64,000 nucleotides of DNA from Cycas panzhihuaensis. Its lineage: Eukaryota > Cycadophyta. A program made the translations under genes and the position numbers. Under the pieces are notes generated by a model. The model saw nothing but the letters and a program-made list of their open reading frames with translations, searched no databases and was not told where the DNA came from. The stretch is from NCBI GenBank assembly GCA_023213395.1, contig CM041465.1:173669741-173733740 (forward strand), in the 5' to 3' direction. This document shows, one piece after another, positions 1-64,000 of this stretch (position 1 is its first letter; every line of letters starts with the position of its first letter).

Positions 1-1272
1 GTTATTTGCAATTGAAGCAATGTCAGTCTGGTATGAAGGAATAGTTGAGTATTTAACAATGGGACAGATACCTATTGGATTCAATCGAGTGGACCGAAGA
101 AGTTTTGTAAGAAAAGCCTTTCCATTGTAATTAATTCATGGCATGTTGTATAAATTAGGACCTAACAAAATGCTGCATCAATGTGCCCTAAAGCATGAAG
201 TGGAAGGTATGTTGAGGGAAGTGCATGAAGGGGTTGCATCTAGACATCATGGGGCTAAGGGCACCGCATGGAAAATTTTGTCAATTGACCTGTGGTGGCC
301 CACACTATTTGAAGATGTGGAAAAATGGGTAAAGTCCTATGATGCTTGCCAAAGCGAAGGAAAGCCCTCAAAACAACATTTCATGCCTTTACAGCCAATA
401 ATTGTGCGAGCTTGATTTGAAAAATAGGGATCGGACTTTATCAGTCCAATTAACCCACCAACCCAACAAACAAATGCCAAGTAGATCTTTGTGGCCACAG
501 ATTTTGTGACAAAATGGATAGAGGCCAAGCCAATGAGGCAATGTAATGTGAGATGTACGACCAGGTTCTTCTATGAGGTGATAATTGTTCATTTCAATTG
601 ACCATTGGAGATAGTGTCAAATCAAGGGAGTAGCTTTTTAAACTAGGCTATTAAATACATGACCTTTGAATTTTTAATTCAACATAGAAAATCTTTTCCA
701 TATTATCCAAGGGGTGAATGGTCAAGTAGAGAGCACAAATAAGATTTTAAAGATTGTTTTAACAAAAATTTATAATGTAGAATAGATGGACTGGGCAGAG
801 AGACTACACTCAATGTTGTGGGAAGATTGAACCATGAGGAAAATACCTCATAAGCAGACACCCTTCAAGTTAGTCTATGAACTGGAAGTAGTTGTCCCCC
901 TCGAGTTTCAAGTGGAAAGCATTCAAGTAGCAAATCAACCATGAATGGGGGAAGAGGAATCGTATGATCAACATCTCCTCGATTTGATAAAGTTGGACAA
1001 AGAACACACTAGAGAGATGAAAGCATAAAAGGCCAGAAGGAAAGCATGGCATGATAGGTATTTGAAACGGCCTTAGTATCAAGCAGGTGATCTGGTTCTT
1101 TTATATGATAGTAAGTTTTGGATAAAACCAAGGAATATGAAATTGAGATAGATGGGTCCATAGAGAGTTAATCATATTTGGCCAAAAGGAGTTGTTTAGT
1201 TAAAATAGTTGGATGGTAAGTTGTTGACCAAATTGGTCAATGGTAGTTGGTTAAAGTTGCATAATCATTTTA
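1..1272 (+). pseudogene. Gypsy A pol 3' part: integrase
   Basis: Translation from the left edge matches the end of the RNase H/linker of element E (AMS-WYEGIVEYLTMGQ). Residues at 143-415 form the H2C2 zinc-binding domain (H-x-H near EVHEGVASRHHG, then C-x2-C as YDACQSEGK). Next comes the DDE core with ATDFVTKWIEAKP, then IVSNQGSSF, where the usual second Asp of SDQG is Asn. The C-terminal domain with KAWHDRYLK and LVLLYDSKF ends near 1265. Many in-frame stops make it non-functional. It would have inserted element cDNA into the genome. Confidence 0.85.
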
Positions 1273-1613
1273 AAAAGCAAAAAAAAAAATATTAGTGTAA
1301 ACCAAAGGGAACGTAATTTGATTGCAATCAAGGTCTTACTAAGCAATCAAGATTAGGATTGCAGTTGAATGACAAACAAGGGAATAATGGACAAGACAAG
1401 ACGTGGCACATGATTGAAAGACAAAAGATGGAACAATTGACGGTAGTTGTCGTTTCCAAGTAATAATGGCAAGGCATGCATACCTCCATCACTATCGCGC
1501 AAGCGAAATAATAATGAGGCACGATCCTTCATAAATTGATCAACCGTTTTTTATAAAGATACACAGATAGTGAAATATGACAATTATTTTCAAGGAATTC
1601 AATGTAGCTAAGG

Positions 1614-3223
1614 ATGGCGACCATGGATATTCCACAACCAAACATTTCCTTTAGAATATTAGATGATAGTTGCAGAAGATGGAATGGTAGGTTATGTAGG
1701 AAGAAGATCCATGCAAAGAATGGGTATGAGCAGTATATTGTTACTACAATTTTTCCTCTTATCCTAAAATTTTTACTGTCGATAACTACAATGATTGCCC
1801 TACAACCGTTCATCTTGAAATGTTCCACAAAAGCAATTGCTCAAGTGACAGGGTTACCCATAGATGGTGTTGATCTGCCAAAGGATAAGCAAATATCTTA
1901 GAGACAAGCAGCACAAGAACTGGGTGTAGATGTAGCCTAGGTATCTAGTTTGGGCATTAAAAGTTCTAATATAAATTCAAAGCAAACAAGATGGATTGCA
2001 TATTTTTTGTTTACAAGAGTAATTTCAGGGCAGAAGAATTTGTACATTGCGACAAATCTTTGCTCTATGCTTTCTAGTGTCGCTAGTGGGGAAAAACTCA
2101 ATCGGGCCAAGTTCATTTCAAAAAATTTCAACAAAACTTGCTGAAAAAAACATGCGGAACAAATAGTAATTTTCTTCCAACTAGCATTACTCCAAGGATT
2201 GATTTTTGCATAATGTTTAGGGATCCAACTACTAGTTTCAAAGTAGGGCCAATCTCAATTGGCTACCTAGACAAAACATTTCAACAAAGAGAATACAAAC
2301 TCAAAGGAACTCTAGCAAATTGTTTGTGCACAAAGCATCACAAGGGCATGGGTTCAACAACATTGGTAGAAGGTTGCACAGTCATCTTCTCCAAGTGCAA
2401 CAATTACTAAGAAAGTATATGAACCAGAAAAGCAAGAAGAAGAGACCTCGCAAGTAAAAACACTAAGTCAAACAAACAAAGATGAAGACAAATAAAGGAA
2501 GGAAAAAAGATAGTAGAAGTAGAAATAGAAAAAGAAGATGAACCACAACCAATCACAAGTGATAAGGCCATAGAAGAAGAGGAAGAACCCAGCTGGGAAA
2601 AACTATTAATCGATCTTAATGAACCAAGGAAATTGATAGTTTCTCAAGAAGATCCTATGAAGGCTGCTATGGAAAAGAGGAACCAAGAACTTATAGAAAA
2701 GATATTGCAACAACCAAAGGAGATGGAATTCTCTAGAGATGAATACAATTTTGAAGAAGGGTTAAATCCCATGTTGTGTGATCCTTAAAACATCTCCAAA
2801 TACAAAACTTCTTTCCTGACAAGCATCACTTGGCAATTGGTCTCTGAGCTGAAAAATAGGGTGCAAAAGCCAACCCCAAGTCAAATAGTATTAGAATGAT
2901 AAGAAGAGCAACTTTAAGATGCTCAGCAAAAAACTATCCTTGTCGAAGAAAAGTTGGACTTTCTTTGTATATATATCATGGAATGGGTCAATGATGTTTC
3001 AGATGTGAAAGCTCAAATGGAAAAATTTAAATACACATTTGTTTTGCAAATTCTTGAGGGAATAGAGGAGGTAATTTGTAAGCTAGGTACTTGGATTTTC
3101 GAGACAGATGAAGATTCCAAACAATTGCATAAATTGATAAGCAAAATTCACATGTTACAAAAAGAGTTGATAATTGCAAGAACTATGTCTAGGGACTTAT
3201 ATGAGAATGTTGCAAAGTTGTAA
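1614..3223 (+). pseudogene. Extra ORF after integrase in gypsy A (aORF), broken
   Basis: Decayed reading frame that starts about 350 bp after integrase on the same strand. It retains an AIAQVTGLPIDG motif (near 1830), a helical block QKNLYIATNLCSML...NRAKF (about 2030-2120), EEGLNPMLCDP followed by KTSFL..IT.QLV.EL (about 2755-2850), and GTWIFETDEDS (about 3090-3120). A coiled-coil-like C-terminus follows. Each block has a counterpart in the element E ORF (43500-45034), and the central block also in element B (13604-14863). No membrane span or signal peptide is evident. Function is unknown. Confidence 0.75.
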
Positions 3224-3399
3224 ACTGGTGACCTACCGAATATAAGGCAATTGGAGGCACAACTTGTACGACATTGTTCGATCAAAAGGGTGAATACCTC
3301 CATCCAATATTATGAGACTAGACCCTGCATATTTGAAGAGGGAAATTTTAAAACTTTAAAAAACAAGGCAAGGGGTATTGGAGATAGGGGCAGTCTTCT

Positions 3400-4080
3400 C
3401 AATGGCCTTAATTCAAAATTTTGAGGGAAGAGATAAGGCGAAAAATTTTTAAATTAGTGAGGGCACTCGATAGAGTTGTGTCAGGAAGGATGTGTGCGAC
3501 AATTTTACAAGGAAAAATCAAGTATAGAAGTGCATTAACAAGGTACAATCAATAGTCAAAGTGCAATCAAAAGGTACAATCATAGATGAGATTGCAATCA
3601 AAAGGTGCAATTGCAATCAGGATTGCAATCAACAGGTGTAATCTAGAACTAGATTGCAATCACAAACCAAATTGCAATCAGGAAATGCAATCTGAACTCA
3701 GATTGTACTACCTGATTACAATCAATTAATGGATTGTAGTCAGAATCGTAATTAAAAGAGGTTTACGACTAAATTGATGTACTAATTAGTTAGTTTGGCA
3801 CAAACAAAAAAACACAGTTGTAATTCATGTTGTATAAAAGATGTCATACTACTTATTGTATGCTGACTTAGGTTATGGATTTCTCTTTGTCTTCTTACTT
3901 GTATGGTTGCTTGTTGATTCTCTTTGTTTGAAGTCCTATAATTTTGTACTATTCCTAGGTCTGCATCTACTTGTGAAAGGACCAGATGTAGTAGCTGTCC
4001 TAATTAAAACAAAGCATTTGGTTCACACTACGAATTGTGTTTTATTCTTTGGTTGCACGTGTTCTTGTATTTCAGGTCAA
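3400..4080 (+). repeat. Probable 3' LTR of gypsy A (ends undefined)
   Basis: Follows the extra ORF and a purine-rich tract. It is dense in TGATTGCAATCA-like motifs (3530-3770) and contains a TATA box, TATAAAAG, at 3833-3840 in the plus orientation, as expected for an LTR promoter. Exact TG...CA termini could not be fixed and no second copy is in the window. Similar short-motif composition occurs in the LTR-like piece at 53004-53590. Confidence 0.5.
3833..3840 (+). promoter_or_regulatory. TATA box in LTR of gypsy A
   Basis: TATAAAAG downstream of the palindrome-rich U3-like stretch and in the same orientation as the element. This is the expected place for the LTR core promoter. Confidence 0.45.
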
Positions 4081-4735
4081 TAATTAAATGAGGAATGCAA
4101 GAACACACATTTTCTCAACCATACTGCTTCACAGGTTGTGCTTATAGCTACCTTGTATTCAACTTTTGTAGACAACAAATCAATTGTGGGTTGCTTCTTA
4201 CTACCCCATGAGATTACCCCCGAACCCATGCCAAATAGGTGATCGATAGTGAACTTCCTATCAACTTGGCATCCTGCCCAATCTAAGTAAGTAAAACCAA
4301 GTAATATAAAGATTCTATTTTTTTCAAATTCCAATACACAATTTAACATTCCTCTAATGTATCTTGAGATCCTTTTGGAGACCTTAGAATGGGTCACTTT
4401 AGGATGATTCCTAAATATACAAATTATTCCAATAACATAACTTAAATCAGACCTAGCTAATGGAAGATAAATCAAGCTTCCAACCAGTTACCTATACAAA
4501 TTTTCATCAATGGATTTTGAACTCTCCAATGTTGTTAACTTTAAGCCAATCTCCATTGGTGTTGGAAAGGGCTTACATTTTGTCATTTTGCACCTTTCCA
4601 AAATTTTCCATGAATATTTTGCTTGCGACATAAATATGCTATCTTCTCTTTGCCATATTTCAATCCCTAAACAAGAATGGAGAAGACCTAAATTTGACAT
4701 CTCAAAAACTTGACTGAATTTAGGTTTTATGATGA
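4077..4735 (-). pseudogene. Copia C RT 3' part and RNase H
   Basis: Minus-strand fragments carry the copia RT tail (CLGIEIWQREDSIFMSQAKY, PTPMEIGLKL) at 4488-4700 and RNase H (LDWAGCQVDRKFTIDH, ISWGSKKQPTIDLLSTKVEY) at 4077-4475. In the RNase H, the usual D-x-D-W-A motif is altered. The part of RT that held the YVDD active site is missing, apparently replaced by the gypsy fragment at 4790-5243. Confidence 0.85.
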
Positions 4736-4789
4736 CAATCCACTTTTCTTCAATGTATAATTATAAGATCATGTACATATAGAGTGATA

Positions 4790-5243
4790 ATGAAAATGCC
4801 ATCTCCATCTCTGATGTTTACATATAAACTAAGATTTGACGAACGTATTTGTGTTGGTGAATAGAATGGTCAAAATGATTAAAACGGCCAAAAACAGTCA
4901 AAGTAGGCCCAAAAATGACCAAAACGGGCCCAACAACAAAACCGATGTTGACTTCTCACTACCCTTATGAGAATACACTTTTCAAAGGGGTCACTATCCA
5001 GTAGTCTAGTTAGAGCTTGGTCAACATAATCACATCATCACTTTCCCATATAGTCATCATAACAATAAAACATCATAGCATCATCATTATACAATATATT
5101 AGTCAATAATCCAACATACATTCACCATGAAATAACCATTATGCACAAGATACTCAGTATTCCACATAACTCGTTATTTCATTGAGCAATACCATTGTCA
5201 AATGTCTTTACATCATTGAAAAGGGGAGCATTCCACATGTGTT
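4790..5243 (-). repeat. Gypsy LTR/PBS fragment inside copia C
   Basis: From 4946 the plus strand starts TGTTGACT and aligns with the LTR of element F starting at 61058. Shared segments include GTCTAGTTAGAGCTTGGTCA versus the F version, and the run ending in TTCCACATGT. Just left is AACAAAACCGA, which matches the F primer-binding region. The fragment ends where copia integrase sequence resumes near 5243. No target-site duplication was identified. Confidence 0.7.
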
Positions 5244-6010
5244 AGAATTTAGCTCAGTCCTTTCCTTGGATATATGTGAACATACAACACAACCAAATAT
5301 TCTTAAATCACCTATATGTGGCCTTCTACCACTCCAAACTTGTTTTTGGACAACATTCCTTACAACTTTTGTTAGGCATCTATTAAGAATATACATTGCT
5401 ATACTTACAGCTTCTACCCATAAGTAATTATCAATATTGGTACCTTTCAACATGCTTCATGCCACCTCTACAATTGTCTTATTCTTTCATTTAGCAATTC
5501 CATTATTTTGTGATGTATAAGGGGCTGTAAATTGTCTTCTTACCCCATGATTATTACAGAATTCAATGAATTCCCCATATCTAAACTCTCCTCCATTATC
5601 AGTTCTTAACATCTTCAATTGTTGTCCACATTATTTTTTAGCCATTACTGAGAAAATTTTGAATACATTATACACTTCTTAGTTATTGTTCAAGAAATAA
5701 ACTCACATTTTTCTTGAAAAATCGTCTATGAAGGTGAAAAAATACCATGCTCCACGAATGGATGGTGTTGTCATTGGTCCACGAACATCAAAATGAACCA
5801 GCTCAGGTTGTACAGTGGCCCTCCAGGCTATGTCTTTGGCAAACCTTTCTCTACTTTGCTTGCTCATGACACAAGATCCACATCCTCCGCTATCTTCTTT
5901 AATTAATGCCAATACAAACACCATGTTGAGTATTGTCAGTAAAGCAAGACTACAAAATACCATATGACCAAGCCAATAGTGCCATAGCCTACTTACAAAG
6001 TTTTCTTCAA
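5244..6010 (-). pseudogene. Copia C integrase
   Basis: Minus-strand pieces include the GAG-pre-integrase-like segment and core start (PELVHFDVRGPMTTP, FFTFIDDFSRKM; 5703-5963). Further on are the core end and C-terminal part (LWVEAVSIAMYILNR, WSGRRPHIGDLRIFGC; 5208-5453). The catalytic middle is scrambled by stops. It matches copia integrases H, I and D in the same window. Confidence 0.8.
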
Positions 6011-7290
6011 TAGAAAAGGATTATGCAATGGAAGCCATAAATTTGTAAAGAACTCCTACCATTCCTCCAATTATGATTTTGTTATTTTTGTCTTTTATAT
6101 GAAACTTCTCTCTACCAAATTCAACTCTAATTTTTGTCTTGCTATCTAACTTATTGAAAGCAAGCATTTCTCCAAACTAGGTACATAAAGAACATCACAA
6201 GTATTCTTTACTTCCCCATTTGGTAATTTTTTGTGTTTGAAATTATCACTTAAGGACAATAACTCTCCTTGTCCTTTTGTACCTCAAGCTCAATAAACCA
6301 ATCCTCCTAATTGGTCATGTGCCTTGAAGCACTTGAATCAATCAACCATTCTTCTAATGGAACTATCTCAGCCATATGCGCTATAATACAGTGATCCTTT
6401 TCTACTCCATTATTTTCCTCAACAACATTTCCATCATATCTACTTGCCTTTTCGGAAATATCTTGTTGTCTTTTCAAATAAGCACATGCAAAGCAACCAA
6501 ACTTACCATAGTAAATGCATTTTACTTTCTGGTGTGAGCTTCTTATGGTTGCATCATACTTTGGCCCATTTTGATTTTGAACTAGACCCTAGTACTTCAA
6601 CCATAAGTTTTGTGATGGTCATGGGTTGATTTCTTTGTTCTTGTTCTTCCATTTAGTTGCAAAAGAGTTCTCCAGGCAAGTGCCTTTTGCAAAATATTTA
6701 TTTAAAGTCTACTCCTGTTGTAGAAGCATGCCCCCTAATTCATCAAATGTAATAGTGTAGATCCTTGCTACAATAGTCAGACCTATCACAAACATCTTGT
6801 ATGAACAAAGAAAACTATTTAATGTAATATGAACAAGTTCATTATTTTCAATTGCTTCTCCAACAACAACCAATTGTTCATTCAATCTTTTTTATACGAG
6901 CAATATGACTCTTAATCATACTATCTTTAGACATCCTCATTCCATAGAAATGTTTTCTCAAGTACAAAAACCGAGATTCATTAAGTATTTCGAAAAGCGA
7001 TTTTAGGTTGTCCCAAGCCTCTTTGGATGCTTAAGCATCCTTCACATGAGACAAAGCATCACCTGTGACTGACACTTTTATCACAATTAAAGCCTCTTGA
7101 TTGTGATCATCATATTATTCTTGCTTCTTTAAATCTACTAGTGCTAAACCAATTGGTGTTATCTCTTAACCACTGATAATTCTTCATAATTTTTTTAAGA
7201 TGTTTATGTCCTTGATTCTAATTCCCAAGTGGAGTAATTACTACCCTCTAATTTGTCAAGCAAAGTAACTCTTGAGATTGAAGTTACCTT
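6011..7290 (-). pseudogene. Copia C gag and protease region
   Basis: Minus-strand translation begins VTLLDKLEGSNYSTWELESR near 7290, the typical start of a copia Gag. Further on, pieces such as KRLGTT and LGFCT*ENISME follow the UBN2-type Gag pattern in shifting frames. A zinc knuckle near 6500 has decayed: the expected C-x2-C-x4-H-x4-C reads CIYYGKFGCFACAY. Stops and frameshifts occur throughout. Confidence 0.6.
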
Positions 7291-7780
7291 TTATTTTAGA
7301 GTTAAAATTGGTAGTAAATTGGGAATTTATTAGTAGTTGATGAAAAATTAGTAACTAATGGAAAAAATTAACAGTAGTTTACTAAAGGAAAATCGACAAC
7401 TAAGTGAAAATTAATAGCTAACAAAAAAACATTTTAATAGCAGGTTACCAACAAAAACTTAGCAGTTGACAGAAAATTACAAGAAGATGTGAAATTTCCT
7501 CTAGTAGCAACTTAGCCCCACCTTTTTTAAAATTTTCGATAAATGATGAAAATATTCACATATGTAAATAATAAAACCCCCTTAATAAAAAAACTATTAC
7601 AAATTTTTCCCTCGAAAAGAACAAAAGACTTAGAGAAGGTGCTAATATTAGAAAAGGAATATTATTAGAATACTCCACATTAAATTTTTTTGAAAGGGTA
7701 AGGTCAATTTTTTTTTTTTTCAACAGTGTCTTCTACAATACAAATTTTGAATTTTAGTGACCATGCATGATGCAACTTCT
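7291..7780. other. Copia C leader, AT-rich
   Basis: AT-rich stretch with short repeats of the type TAGTAACTAA/TTAGCAGTTG and a T-run near 7707. I see no gene in it. It lies between the start of the copia gag and the GC-richer minisatellite. Confidence 0.4.
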
Positions 7781-7924
7781 TTTGCAAACCCTTCATGGGT
7801 TGCCTTCCATGTACACTTCCCATTGCGACATGCCCTACATGGGGCTTTTTAGAAAATGCATGTCCTGTTTGTGAATGTCCTTCATGGGCTGTATTACAAT
7901 TGCATGCACCCTTTATGGGCTGCC

Positions 7925-8333
7925 TGTTAAACTTTCAACATGGAAGCCGTTCATCATTAAGCACAATCAACAAGATCAATGAACAACACATAAACTTTAT
8001 TAACTCAACATAGTCATGATTACATCAGAATACTACTGCACCATAGACTCAACATGAGTCTCCATGATGACTTCATTACTGTACTCTACCTCCCCTGCCT
8101 ATTTATACATCATAGGTGGGAATACATAAGTGAGGTGAGTTACATGTGGAACAAATAACCGTTGACACACCCAATGACTATTCACCTACTAACTAACCAA
8201 TGACCTTCTGACTACTTACATAACATTATTATAATGTGAGACCCTTAGACTCTAACATAATACTTAGGACTATAACTTTATTGACCCTAAGACCCAACTT
8301 ACATCCCAATACATTAAACATTATCTTCTAACA
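7925..8333 (-). mobile_element. Solo LTR (copia type), 409 bp
   Basis: Begins TGTTAAAC and ends TTCTAACA, giving the TGTTA...TAACA terminal inverted repeat usual for copia LTRs. The flanks are CTGCC (7920-7924) and CTACC (8334-8338), a 5-bp target duplication with one mismatch. It splits the GC-rich minisatellite region in two. The orientation is uncertain. Confidence 0.65.
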
Positions 8334-8434
8334 CTACCTTCTAAGAAACACCTTTTGTGGGCCGCATTCACCTCACCCCTGTGGCATGCCCTCCATGGGG
8401 CTTTTCCTTAAAACAGAAAATGCTCTTTGTGGGC

Positions 8435-8608
8435 TGCATGGGCCTCCTTTGCAAACGCTCTTCTTTCTCCTCTACAAATGCCCCTTGTGGGCTATGTAAG
8501 CCTCCTCGACAAATGCCCTTATTTCTCCTCTGCATATGCCCCTTGTGGGCTGCATGGGCTTCCCCTGCAAACACTCTTCTTTCTCTTCTGCAAATGCCCC
8601 TTGTGGGC
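8435..8608. repeat. 58-bp minisatellite, 3 units plus degenerate flanks
   Basis: Three consecutive 58-bp units (8435-8492, 8493-8550, 8551-8608), each ending in CCCCTTGTGGGC and containing TCTCCTCTGCAAATG-type sequence. Degenerate copies extend left to about 8340 and right to about 8740. A related piece lies at 7780-7924 beyond the solo LTR. ORFs of about 100 codons on both strands here are by-products of the repeat, not genes. Confidence 0.85.
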
Positions 8609-8808
8609 TGTCCACACTTCTCAGCAAATGTCCAAAACGCCTTTGGTAGGGCTCCACCTTCTCGGTGAACAGCCCTCCGTGGGCTCCCCACACTTCCCAA
8701 CAAATGTCCAGGGCTCACCAAAGGTCCTCCAGTCTTGAGTACTCAACATCACTAAAAGTTGGGCTTCACCACTCCGCTCATGGAGATAAACACTGCTTTG
8801 ATATCAAT

Positions 8809-9129
8809 TGTTGGAATTGCAGAGCCTTCGGCAACACGTTCACATAACAATGATTGCTAGGAAACACTTTCTATTCATTGAAAAATGTCCACACATAGCT
8901 ATAATTTATAGCTTGTGAACTATAACAGAATTTCTAAATATAGGACTGCATATCCTATTGCAACTCTACCACTAAATTGCCACTTATCATACATAAGTAA
9001 CTAACTCTGCCACATATATATTTTATGTTAATCACATGGGCAAATCTTATCACAAGACTGTGTCCTGCCACTTAGACTATGCCTACTAATTTTTAAAAGA
9101 AACTTACGAAATGGGCATTATTTCTAACA
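8809..9129 (-). repeat. 5' LTR of copia C, 321 bp
   Basis: On the plus strand it runs from TGTTGGAA to TTCTAACA, the inverted-terminus pattern of copia LTRs. On the minus strand it is followed immediately by ATTGATATCAAAGC, a decayed initiator-tRNA primer-binding site (consensus TGGTATCAGAGC). This sets the orientation as minus. The right flank is ATCAC. Confidence 0.7.
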
Positions 9130-10421
9130 ATCACAGGGGTTGCAAAAGTCCAGCCAGTAAGCTCAATCCCTTTGGAAAGCAGAAGTACCAAAATGCTGAT
9201 GCAACATGTGCAATTGTAACAGACATGGAAAGGAAAACCCATCCAACTTAGTTCTTAAGTTTCCAACAGATAAAATCTGTCTTAAATGCCTGACTTGAAA
9301 TTTAAAGAATGTACATTTTAACATGTTTTCTTTTAAATTATAATAAAAAAGATATATAACCAAATACCAAAATATCACAATATTTCATTAATTGGTTGAG
9401 TATCAAAAATAATCTCAAACCAAAAACAAAATGAAACTACTGACAGATTTATATGATATAAAGTTGTTCCTGACCAGCCCTTGGCAAATATAAAAGGGAA
9501 TTCTACAGTCAGTTATTGATAGTTTGAACTTTAGGCAAGGCAGCTTAAGTATTGAGATCGAGTATGAACAATAGCTGATATCAGAATGAGCAAAACATCG
9601 AAAAGATAAAATCCAACATCAAAACACCGAAGTCAAATGTGTTCACTATCAGATGAAGCCAACCCTAGACATGCAGCTTAGAGGTGGGCACAATTGAGGA
9701 TTCAGAAAAAAGGAAAGTTAGCAATAAGACTCGGGTGTATGTGTGCTGCAAGTGGAAGCCAGACTTCCTAGAGTTCCACAATCAGCATTATGTTCGTATA
9801 ATCCAGGCACAAAGTTTAACAAAGCTGAGTGATAAGTGGATGGATTCCAACTTAGGCACAATCTAAGATGAACAAAAGCATTACGGAAATTTAAGCCAAA
9901 TTGCATGGTATGTTGACACAGATGAATACATGACAGATTGGTTTGAAACAAGATCAAGTATTTCCTATGCATAATCACCAGCCAACCGAAAATACAACTA
10001 AGGATAAAAGGCCACAACAAACCATAATAAATTACTGATTATGCTAGGTGTATTGTCATGACCCAAACCAAGCAACAGAAAGCATGGAGTTGAGTCATGG
10101 CAGCGTTAGGCCTCAACAATGTGCCTACTGGCAATCCAAGGGCAGGTTCTCCAGAAATTTCATCAACAGAATTCAGGTAAGACAGGATGCAAGTTATGTC
10201 ACAACAAAGCACAAAGAACTTCATGCTGCCTATCCACAATGTAGGCTAGACTCAGTCATGCCAGCATTAGACCTCAAGCAAGCCTCGATGAAAGTTGAGT
10301 CAGAATTGATAAGTACACAACTTGCTTGCTCAAAGACCAGAAATCAATGCACAGCTTGAGACTCAGTACAATAAGCAAATTAGAGGCAAAATCTCTAGAA
10401 AAAGGAATAGAACTCACTTAC
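9130..10421. other. Apparently unique intron sequence left of the exons
   Basis: No retrotransposon coding sequence is visible. It includes a local duplication of about 28 bp: GTCATGGCAGCGTTAGGCCT near 10094 and GTCATGCCAGCATTAGACCT near 10255. No RSH1 exon was recognised. Confidence 0.5.

Positions 10422-64000
<53,579 letters not shown>

Larger units (their letters stand above)
1..4080 (+). mobile_element. Gypsy element A, 3' end
   Basis: Plus-strand Ty3/gypsy remnant entering from the left edge. It carries, in order, the RNase H/integrase junction, integrase, an extra ORF after integrase, a purine-rich tract (about 3373-3400) and an LTR-like region. Its integrase segments align residue by residue with those of element E on the other strand. 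It is heavily decayed by stops. The right boundary is not defined: the sequence meets the 3' end of copia C near 4077 and no clean LTR terminus was found. Confidence 0.8.
4077..9129 (-). mobile_element. Copia element C, decayed and interrupted
   Basis: Minus-strand Ty1/copia order is preserved from right to left: LTR (8809-9129), a PBS-like TTGATATCAAAGC, leader, gag, zinc knuckle, integrase, RT and RNase H. No 3' LTR was found before gypsy A, so that end is lost. A gypsy LTR fragment (4790-5243) sits between integrase and RT, and a solo LTR (7925-8333) sits in the leader. Confidence 0.75.
1..10421 (-). other. RSH1-like downstream intron, at least 10.4 kb
   Basis: Everything left of the donor at 10421 (GTAAGT) appears to be intron: gypsy A, copia C and unique sequence from 9130. 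No RSH1 exon continuing with IYKA...SKGSI was recognised on the minus strand, so the intron probably runs past the left edge. This depends on the gene not being truncated. Confidence 0.6.

Noticed and set aside
8357-8738. ORFs of about 100 codons on both strands with PCGLC/WAAW repeats
   Set aside because: They are produced by the 58-bp minisatellite and occur in several frames at once.

Overview
The window looks like seed-plant nuclear DNA from a species with a very large genome, probably a gymnosperm such as a conifer. It is AT-rich and crowded with nested, decayed LTR retrotransposons. The species itself is inferred, not shown. The only host gene I can support is on the minus strand. Three short exon pieces (63988-64000, 10684-10791, 10422-10519) together encode a stretch that matches the plastid RelA/SpoT homologue RSH1. 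If the assignment is right, the whole window lies inside this gene: one intron of about 53.2 kb (10792-63987), one of 164 bp, and an intron that runs off the left edge.

Almost everything else is retrotransposon. From left to right: (A) the 3' end of a plus-strand Ty3/gypsy element (1-about 4080); (C) a broken minus-strand Ty1/copia element (4077-9129) that holds a gypsy LTR fragment, a 58-bp minisatellite and a solo LTR; unique intron sequence with the two exons (9130-12845); (B) a minus-strand gypsy element without gag (12846-about 20110), followed by an inverted LTR fragment; (G) a plus-strand chromovirus (20426-37266) split by copia H (23637-35178, minus), itself split by copia I (25788-32233, plus); (D) a minus-strand copia (37267-53003) split by the nearly full-length gypsy element E (42782-52637, minus); an orphan LTR-like piece (53004-about 53740); (F) the 5' half of a minus-strand gypsy (about 53759-61860) split by a small gag-only LTR element J (56515-59747); and apparently unique intron sequence to the right edge. 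Target-site duplications confirm insertions E, H, I and J, and LTR divergence counted by eye agrees with the nesting order of I in H.

Three things stand out. First is the RSH1-like gene spread over more than 64 kb. Second, the related gypsy elements A, B and E all carry an extra open reading frame after integrase. It has no visible membrane segment, but has conserved motifs, an NLS-like basic cluster and a C-terminal coiled coil. In B and E, short repeat arrays lie just upstream of it; in E these contain TGACG/ACGTCA motifs. Third, B and F carry a gag-like domain inside the protease-RT linker. No RNA genes, DNA transposons or intact autonomous elements were recognised; every pol copy carries stops or frameshifts.
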